The notes below the pieces were generated by a model. That model did no database searches. It saw only the letters and a program-made list of their open reading frames with translations, and was not told where the DNA came from. Positions 32,686 to 46,477 of a stretch of 64,000 bases of DNA are shown here, piece by piece; the first letter of the stretch is position 1; each line of letters starts with the position of its first letter. The translations under genes and the position numbers were made by a program. This DNA comes from Corydoras sp. C115 (taxonomy: Eukaryota > Chordata > Actinopteri > Siluriformes > Callichthyidae). The stretch lies in assembly GCA_019802505.1 (NCBI GenBank), contig JAFMOC010000097.1, forward strand, positions 192,001-256,000. Direction: 5' to 3'.

Positions 32686-34967
32686 TTATAGTAGAAGATA
32701 ATAATATAATGTTCCTGCATTGCATTCTTGTTTTTTAGTTTTATTAATTTGATCATTATGATGTTTTTTTTCCTGAATAATGCCAGCGCCTGTGTGTTTT
32801 TAAGTTTCTTGTTTTTAAGTTTGCGCGCAGTGGGGCAGCTCTGAGCTTTGATTACTGCTTTGTGCTTGACCTGTTGTTTCTCCAAGATGTTTCCACTTCA
32901 CAACAAGAGTGTTGTCAACAACATTGGCAGCTCCAGCAGTGCAGATATGTAATGAACTGCATTGTTAGATGGTGGGCTTTTTGATGTGACCCAATCTACA
33001 ACCACAAACACTATTATTCTATAAGAATTGCAAGCCCACATAATTTTCAGAGCACGACAAACTGTACAGGAAAAACAACGAAATCTACAAGCTCATATAA
33101 TTAACTGTCTTCAGTCACCTAAACAACAGATACGATCATCGAACATGTTACAGGGGTGATAAAGAAGCTCGACTCTTTAACCTCTCCAGCCATCGTCTTG
33201 ATGAAATCACATGATGGAAAATCAAATACAATTAAATGTGGGCTGCCAGCAAATCAATGCTATCCGATTTTCCCAAGTGGACAATTGTCACCCAGGCTTT
33301 GTTCACGTCTAAAACCTAGTGGCTATGACAAGGAAATAAACCTAAAGCACATCGATACCCGGAACTTACCAGTCAGTCTTCTAGTTTAATTATTGTTTGG
33401 TTAAATGCAGCAGATTGGTTTGACACATTAGGCGCCCTGGGTTTGGTTTGTATGCCGCTTTAAATCCTCTGCTTTTTTCTTTTTATTAATCACTTACCAA
33501 AACTTTATACTATTTACTATACAGCTAATCTGTAATGCTTTTATTCATTAGAAAACATAGTGGATTTAGTTTGTTGTGGAAATCGAGCAGGCCTTTGTGT
33601 TGTTGGCTTTCACAGAACCTCATCAAAATCCAGCTTAATCCCACCCAACAACAGTTTAATTTAATATTAATTACAAGATCTTCAGCCTGGCTTTACATCA
33701 TAAAGTTAATGCCATAAAGTTATCTCGTAAGCTGTAAGACATTTCAGGTTCTTCTTCCTCACATAACATACCGCTGTAGAATTCAACCTGTTAAACTAGA
33801 TTTTATAATACAGATGGTAATGTATTAAACAAACATGCCTTTTATATTCTGACATTCAGTTATAAACTTGCTGTAGGGCACATTAAATCAAGTACATACC
33901 AACACATTTAGTATGATAATTGTTAAGAATGCTAAGACTGTGTACAGGACATGCAAAAGTATATAGACTATATATAAATTTCACCGCCTACAGAAAGTTC
34001 CAGGCCTCACTCCATGGGTGGTGGCCTGGGTTCTTTCTTTGTGGAGTTGGTATGTTCTCCTCATGTCAGCTTTTAAAAATGCCATGCAGGTATGAATAAT
34101 GTGTTTATAATAAAACTTGTGCCATTTAGTCATTAATGTAAAAAACTTTATATTCTTTATTTCTTAATATTATAATGTTAATACTTTGAAAGGCTCCTGG
34201 GTCTTTAAATAAAGATCATAATTATAGGATTAGTCAGGAGCTATTTGTGGCGGCTCACGGCAGTTGTTTGGCAAGCGACTGATTTACCAAAACTAATGTG
34301 TGGAGATAATTAGCTGCTATAAGCGGGAATGATTTAGCAAATAATCAAAGTAACTTAATTGAAATGCTCTGCAAATGTCAAATATGAGACACAAAAAATA
34401 CAGTTGAAAGCTTCACTTTTGTAGATTCTGCCTGAAGTGAGACACTTCTGATGGAGATATTTAATTCGAGGTGTCATAATGGGAGAATGGGCTTTTCATT
34501 TCTTCTGTTTAACAAGCTTAGCAACCGCGCATGTAATGCTTAACATCTGCTAATTTACGATGCGTTATAATCCTACAGTTTCTGTGTACAAACTAATTAG
34601 ACCTCTTATAGAAGTTTAATGCAGTAGCAGCAATGTATCACACAATGCAAACAGATATTTAATCATAAAAACATTATTTTCTTAAAATTACACAAATTAA
34701 AACGTTAATTTTAGAATATTAATTCTCTTACCTTCCTGCTCCAAGTGTTCTTTTCACCTTTCTTTGCAGGAAGGAGAAAGAAAATCAAACACATTAATGA
34801 GTGTCAGGTGTCTCCATTTACCTGATCAGCACACCTGTATCCGCCCACATCCCACAGCTATGTTTAAATATCTAGTTTAGGATCCTGTATTTCTCTTATA
34901 TCACAATAAGTAACAGATTAAGTGGTCAAGAATGAATCTGAAGTTGCAGACAATACACAATAAGAAT

Positions 34968-34974
<7 letters not shown>

Positions 34975-35033
<59 letters not shown>
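34975..35033. repeat. (TA)n tract
   Basis: About 58 bp of TA followed by ACTATATACAGTATATACTG, so the flank is also palindrome-prone. Confidence 0.93.
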
Positions 35034-35035
<2 letters not shown>

Positions 35036-36004
35036 AACCTACTATATACAGTATATACTGTACTATATATATATATATAAATAAACTTAAATACAGAAAT
35101 ATGCATTTAACTATATAACAAGACTATATATAGGCAATATAGAGATGTGTGCATGTTTGTATGTGCGGTATATGTAAGAAACATGTAGACAGCCTTTCCA
35201 AAAAGTAGAAGCTGTTAGCTGCAAAAAAGGGGAATCAGGTTAGAAAAGGTTTTTATGAAAGTTTCTGTAGGTGAAATGTGTAGCTGTTTCACGGCTATAG
35301 TCCATATCGTGTATGTGTGTCACCGTCGAAAGTCAAGATTATTGATTAAAACATTGATAAAACAATCATCACAAGGCTTGAATAAGAAAACTACGTAGGA
35401 AGGCATGTTGATGTGTTACAAAAGCAGCGTACAGCGTACAGTAATGACATTTGATGAATTCTATTCTCAAATTAAAAGCCTGATTTTTATACTAAGCCTC
35501 TTGCCCATCAGTATGCATTTAAATCAGGCCAAAATCGTTGAGAAAAATTCTCAGTAGCTGTACAATTGGGCCAAAAAAAAAACCTTGTAGAGGATTTGCA
35601 TGCCAGATGGGTGGTTCTGGAAAGAACCATTTGGGAAAAAAAAAGGTACCAACCAGTAATGACCATTAAAGACGGCGTTTAGAGGTCAGAGGTCCTGCCC
35701 ATGGCCCATTTTATCTCAGAAGAAGCTGGGAGTAAAATAGAAAGCCATGATTACAAAGCATTTATCATATCAATTCTGCCCCATTGTTGCTTGGCGCCAT
35801 TTTTTTTGTTGATATTTAAATTTGGCTATTTTAGCTTGCTTTATAATATATAATTAATCCTGGAAGTCTAAATAATGATCATCCTAAAATGTTACCTAGC
35901 AGTTTCAGATTTAAATCTAAATGATGCAGCACAATGACCCTCGCTGTTGTTGCAGCGGGGTAATTAAGGGTTTACATGGTTTCTGGGAATTCCATCCTGC
36001 CTTA

Positions 36005-36115
36005 CCAGTTCATTCAGCATTTGTAAGGTCAGACACTAATGTTGGGTAAGAGGGCCAGTGTCGAGTTCTTCCACACCAAACACGTCTTCGTGGACTATGC
36101 TTAGTGTAAAGTTAC
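36005..36115 (-). pseudogene. Tc1-like relic fragment
   Basis: Minus remnant: GGTCAGACACTAATGTTGGG, GTTCTTCCACACCAAACACG and CTTCGTGGAC. Confidence 0.55.
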
Positions 36116-37212
36116 ACATTTTGGTTTATTTAAGTATAAAGGTCCTTTGCTTGCGCTGGTGGTCTTTAAGGTTTAATAAATAGGTGGGGTGTTGGCATAA
36201 GTTAAGTCATGTAGCGTACTTTGATCTAAACCTCTGTTGACGTAGTTTCGCCGGATGGGAATGACGCACCTCTACGAACCCACCATGAATCTTTAAGACG
36301 TGTAAGGTTTCATATTTCATAAGCGACGAGAACAAACGTGGGAAACCCTCACAGAGTGTGAGCTCTCACCTAACAACACTGCCACATGCCTGTTGCCATG
36401 GCAATGCCTTAGATACCCAGATGAAATGAAGCAAGGGAGTCTTGAATTATGCTAATTTCTTCGCAGACTATGTTTGTCTCAAACAATTATATGGCCTGGT
36501 ATCGTTGAAGGTACTGATAATGTTTAAAAGCAGATCGTTCTTTTCAGCTGTTACTCATTTAAAGCGCCAAAGAGATGTCAGTCGAAAGTCAGGTTTTCCA
36601 GGAATGTTTATAATGGAATGGAAAAGACCCTTTTGATTTATATATTTTATTTCTCACTCTGACCGTTTAGTCCACTTCTCTGTGCCTTTTTCAGTTTTGT
36701 GTGGTTTGTCACTGGGATTGACAGATTTGGAAGCTGTGTACATTCTTGCTTCTGCATGGGTTGGAGAATGTGCCAGACTCCAGGCCTGTGCAAGGTAAAG
36801 AAAGATAACACAACATGGGTGACACCACACACCCAGATAAATGATTAATGGCATGCTATATATGGGACCTAATGGGAGGTGATGGTAACATGACTTTATA
36901 ATCTTATCTGCAGACCATTTTCCCCCCTGAAAAGCTTCTACCAGGTCAAAAAGTCTAAAGACTTATTTGGATTCTTACCTCCTTAGGAAGCAACTGGAAA
37001 TATTAAATATCATTTTAGTGAAGATATATTTTTTGGGGAATGGGTTTTAGGGGCACCAACAGTCCTGCACTCTCCCTGAAGATTAGTGTCCAAGTTACAT
37101 ACTGGCATTTGGACGACTGCTGGTGATGGCTGTTGCATGATGAGTGCGAAATCTCCATCTCTTGCAGTAGCAGTAAAGTATAAGAATACTGGTGCCACAC
37201 AACTGCACAGTG

Positions 37213-37243
<31 letters not shown>

Positions 37244-40024
37244 GAAAAAAGGACAAGACACCAAATTCCACTTTTTAAATATTATTCATTATAAAGTACA
37301 AAAGTTGTATAAGTGTAAGCATTCTTTAGAATCATAACAATTAAAGCAATATGGCAAGAATGTGCTTTGTGTATTTTATAGAGATATTAAGCTGCTTTTA
37401 ATGCTTACTAAAAGGACAAGGTTATTTTGTTAATCCTCCATAATAGTGCATCATGCAGATCATAAGAAGCCAACAGCAGTATAGTAAGTTGTTAGTTGTT
37501 ATTTACAGGATTAGTTCATTTCACATTAAGCATTGGAACTTTGAACTTTGTAATCTGCCTTTCTTACGCAGATCCATGTTTTGTATTACAAATGGAAACC
37601 ATGTGGTTTTTGGATTTCTAATGCATTAGACGCAGCTAAGTAAACTCAAATCTCTAAGTCAGTATGACCTGGTATTGTTTAACTTTATGGCTGTTTCCAT
37701 GGTGAACTTACAATTTAGAGATTACATATGTAGACTATGACCAACATTGTGAGATTAAAATCTGTTTCTGGTTTTGTTAGGTTCTCGCTGAGGCAGCTAG
37801 AATGGTAGCATCTGATTCAATTAATTGCCTGCAGGAGTCATTCCATTTAAAAAGGCAAGTTTTGGGTGTTAGGCCCCAAAAACCTGACAAAAACAAAAAT
37901 TCTCGCGTCTGAAACCTACTACTGTGGAGTTGTGAAGTTTTTTGGAATCATTCAGTTCCCTCTTCGGGTGTATGTAATCTTTTCATCAGTGTACTGTGAT
38001 GATGGAATTGTGCAAGTAAAGACACCATACAATTATCTTACTCTTGAGTGTCAGCGACTCGCTGATCCTTCTGTGCAATTCCCTTCATCCAGGAACGGCT
38101 GACGTAAAAATGAGAGGGTGTTATTTGTCAAAGCATGTTGTGCCAATCACCTGGCAACGGTAGGTGGTTGATAGAAAAAAAAAAAAGTCTAAACTCGCTG
38201 TACTTTACTATAATAGTTGTGGGCAGCGGTAAGCAGATAGCAGCCATGTTGCTATGGCAACAGCCTGGACTGAAAGGGAAGGAAGAGAGGAGGTCCATTG
38301 CCAAATGGAGCTGAAAATATCTGGCAACCCAGACAATTCATAATGAAATCCAACATGTTAAGACTTGACAAGTTCTGAGAGATGCTGCACACCTGATGGA
38401 GGATTCATACAAAATTAAAACCCGTGTGAATTTTCACCCTCAGTCTTTGTCTTAGAGTTCAGAACTCAAGCTGAAATGCTCAAGGCCCACGTGTCATCTA
38501 AATGCGGTTTGTTTTTCGTTCTAAATCTGGTTGCATGTTTGTTGGCCCAATTAAAGCCACAGCATGGGATTGTCAGATGTGAGGCATAAAGCCCACAGTT
38601 ATTAGAAATTAAATTGACTTTGTATGACGGAGACCAGAGCTTACACAGCTGCTTCACATTACCAATCACCTCACCCAAACTTTCTCCTCTCCCATCATTC
38701 TCCATCTTCTGTTTACCGTGGGTCAGCCGGACCACATGGATTATTATACAAAAAAAAAATAAAAGATTGCAAATGCTAATATTTATTAAGCCTTAATTAT
38801 TCAGCATTGGCTGCAAACGTACATCTGAACTTACTGACTTGTATTGTTACTCTCACTTGGAAATTGCTTTAGACAAAAGGGTGTCCAAGATTTTCAGAAG
38901 GTCATGACTCTGTGGTGGAAGAATTCTTGAGTGAAAAACATTCCTCAGACTCACTAACCTGTGCCATCAGAGAACAAGAAAATCTATTTATGGTATAACC
39001 TGGCCTTACATATTCTGCTTGACATTTGTGATGGACATGGGGTTAACCCAACCTCCCAACCACTGAGCAACCAAATGCAATATTAATCCCTATTCCTGCA
39101 GGAATCGCCTTATTTATACCTAATTAATGTGAAGCCCCTATTTCCAGCACCTGCTCCTTAAGTGAGGTTGCAATACAAATGAGTAGTTCAACTTTAACAG
39201 AGACCATTTTAAAAGGTCACATCTCAAAATGGCAAAAAAAAAGAAAAAAGACATGACCCATAATCTTTTGTAGTCCTTTGATTTTGTAAACCAGGCTTGT
39301 GGAATAAACATTGATGCCTTTTAAATCTATATTAGAAAGAATCATCTAAATGACTAAATACCTGACAGACCATCTTATACAAAGTCTTCCTTCAAATGAC
39401 AAAATTATATACAATAGTTACATAAATGATTGGGGCTGCAGCCTCTTTAAACCCCCATCCCCCCACATCAACCACCACCACACACCCCCGGAGCTACCTT
39501 AGTTACTAGGAAGCCCATTTCTGTTTCATCTCAGCTACAGAAATACAGGTATCTGCCTCTTTCCTCTTCCACTCAACCAATCAACTCCTCTGCCAGGGCT
39601 ATTTTAGAATTAATTGATGTCTGAGTTCTGAATGTTGTGAGGCACCAGAATAGAAACTCCTTTTTACCCTCTCCGCTGGAGGTTTAGAGATTTTCAAAGA
39701 GTTCTGTCCAGTGGACGTCTATGTTGTCGCTGTGCAATTGGATGCATTATGACTCCCCGAAGAGCCTTTGTGTATTCAGCCCTGCAACAGGAACATGACT
39801 AATACTTACACCACTCTAGAGCACAGGTGCTACTGGATCAATAATAAACCATATGAAGCATTGTTCGATACAATCACTCTCTTTGTGGTGCCCGATGGAT
39901 CCATTGGCCGAATCTGTGAGACCCTGAGGAAGCTATGGATTATAATTTAATTCAGATCCCATTTTCTCTAACAGCTTTTTTGATTTTGTTTTCTTCACAT
40001 ATTTTCTTTGTTATCATAAACTAT

Positions 40025-40222
40025 GGGGCGGGTTAGCTCAGTGGTCAGGGTGTTGGGCTGTCAATCTGAAGGTTGGGGGTTCAAATCCCAGGTCCACTAA
40101 AGTTACCAGTGTAGGTCCTTGAGCAAGACCCTTAACCCTCATTGCTCCAGGGATGTTGTGATTAACCCTGTGCTTGCCTTGTAAGTCGCTTTGGATAAAA
40201 GCATCTGCTAAATGACCAAATT
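40025..40222 (+). mobile_element. second tRNA-derived SINE family
   Basis: Head GGTTAGCTCAGTGGTCAGGG with A box and GGTTCAAATCC B box, then CCTTGAGCAAGACCCTTAAC and the tail GGATAAAAGCATCTGCTAAA, common to fish SINEs that borrow a LINE 3' end. A diverged relative lies at 40370-40530 and a tail fragment at 56195-56270. Confidence 0.8.
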
Positions 40223-41209
40223 TTTATTTTTTAATTTTTAGGGAACAAAAAACAAAAAGAACAAAAGTTTTCCATTGTTCTAGAACAGATACATTTGAAC
40301 TGATATGACGGTCCAAACTAAAAGCTACCAAGGCATTTATAAAGTGATTGTGATGGAATGGAAGTGATTGAGGTTATGAGGCCCCAGTCTACCAATACAT
40401 TTGCCAATGTTGGCCCTTGAGCAAGGCCTTTGACTCTCATTGCTACAGGGGTGGTGTTACATAACTAACCATGTGCTCTGATATCACCTATCCAGTGAGA
40501 ATACTTGTAAGTTGCATTGAATGAAATTTAATATCATATAAAAAATAAGCAATTAGCAATTAGGTGGATGAATGTTAATGGAGTAGCTCACACCTTTCTG
40601 AAAGCCTTTCTTTTCAAATATGATGAATTCAAATCATCCTCGCAATAACATCACAGTCTTGTTTTTGAGTCTGTTCATTTTATCAGTAATATGCATTTTA
40701 ATCAAAACACAAATTATTTTTAACATCTAATTCAATAACTTAATACAATAATATTTAAACCAGATGTTAGAATGAATAGCGGGTATAATTTCCCTCATTG
40801 CATTCACTTTCACTACACACGAATCAGTCAGGGCATCCACCCACGCACACACTGAATGAAAAAGGTGATGTGTTCTATCAACCATTAAAAGAAAGTACCG
40901 TTTCTGCTCATGACTTTCTGCATGACGCATTCATTCATTCCTAATAACCAGTGTATTTTCCTTTAAATGGATACTAGATGGCCATTTGATTAGTCTGGGA
41001 AAAGGTGATTCACTCCCTCATTTGGGCGACAAACTCACTGTGTTACAAAAGAACAGAGATGTTCCATCCTTTAAATACACTCTGAGTAACACTAACGAAC
41101 TCGGCACATAATCAGTCTGAGCTGCAAAACTATGAGCATTCAGTCCTCACTTGCAGCATGTACTTAAGAATCACTTGAAACAACTTGAAACATTGTAGCC
41201 CATCATCTT

Positions 41210-41562
41210 TCATTCATTCATTCATTATCTTCCGCTTTATCCTATATTGGGGTTCACCATGCCCATCCAGGGGAGAACATTTTGGGCGCTGGGCAGATAC
41301 ACCCAAGACAGGGCGCCAATCTATCGCTGGGCACACACTCACTCACACAGACACGCACACAAACACACTCTATATGGGGCAATTTGGAGAATTCAATTGA
41401 CCTTGATCCATGTTTTTGGACTGTGAGAGGAAACCGGAGAACCCGGAGGAAACCCACGTGGACACGGGGAGAACATGGAAACTCCACCCAGATAGGGATT
41501 CAAACCGGGAATCACTAGCGCTGAGAGGAGAACGTGCTAAACCACTAAGCCACCGTGCCGCC
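41210..41562 (-). mobile_element. DANA-like SINE
   Basis: Full-length minus copy with an expanded internal ACAC segment. Target duplication GCCCATCATCTT at 41198-41209 and 41563-41574. Confidence 0.92.
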
Positions 41563-43635
41563 GCCCATCATCTTCAGGGCTCGATATTTTGTACAAAGTG
41601 TGACATGCATCTAAAAGTTCCATAAACTGTCATTCAGCTCAAATTTTTATGGCTGTTGTTTTATTGACCTCTCTCATCCACAAGACTGTTTACTGGATGT
41701 TTCGTGTTCTTGCATCATTGTGAGTACGTTTGATACACAGAAGAAAATGGATCAGGTTCTAAACATATTAATTTAGCACATTATGTCACAGAGAGGATTT
41801 TTTTTGAAAGCCCCATTTATTTTTACTATTAAACTCCTGTTTATTTTCCACGTGACAAATACAGATATAATGAGGTCTATAGAAAGATGTACGACTTCAG
41901 GTGTCCATTGAGAACATTACTGACAGAACAATTAACAATCAGCATAATCCCTAGCTGCAGGCCTAATTACATTGCTTATCGTCTCCTTACCCAGGATTCC
42001 CTGTCTTTATATTGTAAAACGTAACAAAGATCAAACAATAAATGAAAGATTTATTAATTTTCGGTTTTATTTAATATGCTACTGGCTGGCATTGGGAGTG
42101 ACGAGGATGGACAAGTTGGGCGTGAGTTTATTAAAGAGACGGGATAGGTAGGACGTTTTGGAGACAGAGCGAAGGAGGTGAGATTATCTCCATTGTTTTG
42201 AGATATGTGTCATAGCTTTTTGGGGTGTATGTGTCAGTGTAATCCCAGTGTACAATCCCAAACCCAGGTAAAAAAAAAAAAAAAATCGATTATGCGCCCC
42301 CTATCGGCAACAAATTAATATCATCCTGATCAAATGAAAGCCATACGATGCCAAGGACTAAAGGATAAAAACCTAAGACGATGCTTAGAATAGATAAGCG
42401 ATTAAAGGACCAGACCTCAGAGGGAATGTTGGATCTTTATTCCTTTTCAGCAAGGATTCAGCTAAACAGGGGTGCTGGGAATCACAACCCGCCGTGGATC
42501 CAGACTACCAGGTGGATTACATTTAACTCGAGCAGACAAAACAAAGCCATACACCATGATTTGTAGGCCAGGGTTGCTCTTTAGCAAGTGCTGCTCCTGC
42601 CAACCCAAGCAGTAATATAATCCCTTTTTCATATTTTCACTTGGAAGACTCCTCTTATTGCTCATAGGAAAAGGTTTTTTTTCCTGTGCGAAATTATATG
42701 GTACAAATCCCTTCCCCGGGCAAAGTGGGCAATAAATTTCACATCAATGTCAGCTCCCTTATTGAACCTCTGACGTGGAGTGAGAACAGGAATGGATGGT
42801 TTGGATGAATAGTCAAACGAATACCATGAGGTTTCCAGCTTCGGAGATCACGATGACCTGGCAAGGTCGCCTCATTTTCTCTCCTCCCCTGAAGACCTTG
42901 AAAGGCAAAAGTATGAGTAATGATTCTCCTGGCTTGTGCACACACTTGTACATCTTGTGTCTAAATAAATTAGAAAAACACAATTGGCGAATCGGGGAGC
43001 GTTCACACAGTGATGGTGTGAATCAAGATTTTGTAAAAATCAGGTTTCAGAGGACTCTTTTTAAAAATGCAACCTCTACCAACCAAATACATATTCAAAG
43101 GTTACTTTGGAAATGGGAAAATGTATTTTCTTTCATGTTCGGGTCTTTTCATTATGTACTATAATCCGCCCTTGTGCTTGTGCTCGTTGGCTAAGTGCTG
43201 ACTTTAAACTTTCATGAATTGTAAGTGAATAGGAAAAGTTTGACCTAAATTTATTTTGAGATGTGTGAGCGGAGGCCACAATAGCCAGCTCCAAGCTCAT
43301 TTATCTAAATACTGACTCTGGAATTAATCTCACCTCAAGAGATGAGTTGTTCAATGCTGTTGTAGGTCTTGTTTGTGAATGGTTTTTCCAGCTACGCACT
43401 GAGCTCCAAACGTTCTTTCCGACAGACGTCGAGTTTTATACAGACTGCTTAAAAATCAAAAAGTAAACATCTTACCTTTAACTGCATCTCGTCTATATAA
43501 ACGCCATTTCACATCCATAGATTTAACAGGATAGGCTTCTAGCTTATAATATTAATTGTAAACAAAACTAACAGAAATCCATATTAAAACATAAAATCAG
43601 TAGTGTAGCTCATCTCTATATACTGTCTTTAGATT

Positions 43636-43760
43636 GTGGAAGGGAACCAGAGCTCCTTGGAGAAAAAAAAAACACATGCAGAATGGGAGAACATGCAAAC
43701 TCAACTAACTTCTTGCTGTGTGGTAAAAATACTAAATCACTGCACCACTGTGCCACCTGT
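43636..43760 (-). mobile_element. degenerate SINE relic
   Basis: Old minus piece recognised by GGGAGAACATGCAAACTC and CACTGCACCACTGTGCCACC. No tail or target duplication seen. Confidence 0.55.
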
Positions 43761-44221
43761 AAGGTTGCTAAAATAAGGGCTTTGTTGTCTTGTATGAATA
43801 CTTAAGTGTGACTCCAGCAGTGATGGGTCTATGAAGCATTTGCTGCTCAAATTCAATTAAAAAAAATCTATTTAAATAATTCATTAAAAATAATTTTTTT
43901 TTCTAGTAAATGCTCTAAAAACAATTCCAAACTTGACGAGGTGATATTTAAATCTTCAGGACAGAATACATACACATTCAGTGGAATGTAGCGCTTCGCT
44001 AGTCCTTCAGTGCACATTTCCCTCCCTCCCCCCCTCCCTCTCTCGCCCTTCCTCCCTCTCTCTCCCTCTTTCTCTCTCTGATGTATTCACTATTAGCTTT
44101 TCTGCTCCTTATTCACCCTCTCACTCACACACTCCTCACTGAGCTCTTGAATTCAGACTGAGGACTTTACAGGCTGCTTCTTCTTCTTCTTTTTTTTTTT
44201 TTTTTTTTTTTTTTTTGTGTC

Positions 44222-44411
44222 TCAGCGTGAGAGAAGCCCACAGATTAACCTGCACTCCTGGAGAGTCCTGTGTCTCCAGTTCAAATGGCACAGTGCAGCA
44301 CTGGACCCGAGACTGAGGAGTGACCGAGGAGTAACTGACAGAGGCACAAACAGAGGGAGAGACAGGAAAGGGATTCCCCCTTCACGTCTGGAGTAAACAG
44401 AAGAAAGGGTG
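44222..44411 (+). promoter_or_regulatory. putative promoter and non-coding first exon of shisal1
   Basis: A pyrimidine-rich stretch (44020-44090, CCCTCC/CTCT) and a poly-T tract (44190-44216) precede a GC-richer block. The block ends in a consensus donor (GGGTG then GTAAGT at 44412). No long ORF is present, as expected for a 5' UTR exon. It contains a 12-codon upstream ORF (44285-44323). The link to shisal1, 14 kb downstream on the same strand, is inferred from orientation and the absence of another gene between them. Confidence 0.45.
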
Positions 44412-45554
44412 GTAAGTGCAAGCTGCTGTTCTTAATAAAAGAGGAAATATTCAGGAACTGTTTCCTGGATTAAATGAGCAGTTAACCATCTTTAGAAATG
44501 ACAGAAAAAATGAGGAATGCTGCTCAAAGGAAATGGGATTACTCAAATTACACTTTCTGTAAAATATTTAAGGCAGTAGATGGCTGAATGAAGTCAGATT
44601 TATATGCCATCTTTCTTAATAGGACTTTGCATCACTTTAAATATAATTCTCAGGTGAATTGTCTTTTAATAAATATATGTGTATATATACACATACATAC
44701 ATATTGATTTGTTTGGGTTGCTTTCCATCAGCAGCTCAAGTAATAATGACAGCTTGACAGGCAAATCAAACCTTGTAATTTGGAAACAGGTAAATTAAAG
44801 AGCTCAGTGTGGTTCGTGCACATACAAACAGTACCTGGTGCGTAACTGTAATACTGATATTAATGGTCTTGTTTGATACTGAACACAAACTTACAAAGAA
44901 ATCATCTGGCACTTTTAGATTTGCAGATTTGTATAAATATGTGTGCATTTTAAAAAAAAAATTTGTAATTCTGCAGCTGAAAACAAATACATTTGGTAGC
45001 AATAACTGATGATAATACTATTAATAATAGTAATGATGACAATATGTATGACATAAGTATGATATTTTTACCAGCTACTGTTCTTACACTTCTTACACTG
45101 TATCTACATGACGTAGACACAGAGGGGGAGAGGATGGTTAGGAAAGGTCTGTTGGATTGTACATACAAATATGAATACTTGGATTTAACAAATTAGGTTT
45201 AAGGAACATAGTATGATTAGAAGACTTCATGGATAAAAATATAAGGCTAAACTTTAGGTTAGAACTTCCATTATACACGGTGACATACAGAGGTTAATAC
45301 TTACATACAGATCATACAGTTCAGAGTGAAGGGTCCATGATTATCAAAACACATCACCATCAATACTGCAAAAGTTTTAATATTTGAATATTTATTATTA
45401 ACATAACATTAGATTAAATTAAAATAAAGATTACACATTTCTGAATGTATGCATGCTGCTAAGACCTAAAATCTAACATGTCATGCCATTCAGGATGATC
45501 TCACTGGTCTAAAAAACATCTTATCTTGCCACTAAAATCTTTACTTTCTCTGCC

Positions 45555-45558
<4 letters not shown>

Positions 45559-45645
<87 letters not shown>
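45559..45645. repeat. (TA)n tract
   Basis: About 86 bp of TA in the presumed shisal1 first intron. Confidence 0.95.
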
Positions 45646-45647
<2 letters not shown>

Positions 45648-46378
45648 ACACACATGGGTATTGTTTTTTGATTTTGTTTATTCATGAGCATCATGCATTA
45701 TTATGATGACATGATTAGTTGAAAAGTATTCTATAAAAACACAGCATCAATCCTGCTCCCTGGCTTCTAAGTTTGGTGAGTTCAAACCAAGGGTCAAGAA
45801 TAAAGACTAAGAAACAAAGGTTTGCACTAAAACACATTATTTTATGGGCACATGCAGACTCATGCAGACAATCACCTGCAATCATTCTACCATCATAACA
45901 TCCTTCTAACTAGGACAATACAGAAGGCAGAAAGTTTTTCTTTTTCATGGCTGCACAGCCCTCAATTTGCTCTGGTGGTCTCAGATCCCCATTATAGATA
46001 GTTTGGCTATTTTAGGACTGACCCTGACCAACAGGTGGTTTAAATCCTGCACATAGTCGAATGCTGGTAGAAGAATGGATTATTTCTCACTATAAGTCAC
46101 TGCCAGCAGAGTCCATGTCTTTAAAACATCATTTAAGAAATATATTTATTTTCCTTAGAATCCAAACAGCAAGGAACAACCTTTTGGTAATTACCAAAAG
46201 AACAGTTTGTGTTTAGTCCAGAGAGGTTTATAGAGCCATTGCACTGCATTCTGTACAACACATTACATAAATACATAGCTTATGGGAGAAACTAACTGTT
46301 TTGAGATGAATTGGAATGTCAACATCACTATTCTCTAAAATCAGATCTTCGTCCTGTATATATGCATAGTTTTGTATG

Positions 46379-46379
<1 letters not shown>

Positions 46380-46473
<94 letters not shown>
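46380..46473. repeat. (AT)n tract
   Basis: About 94 bp of uninterrupted AT; a shorter TA tract lies at 46948-46972. Confidence 0.95.

Positions 46474-46477
<4 letters not shown>

Noticed and set aside
42796..43164. 122-codon plus ORF
   Set aside because: No recognisable motifs or neighbours supporting a gene; the composition is that of non-coding DNA.
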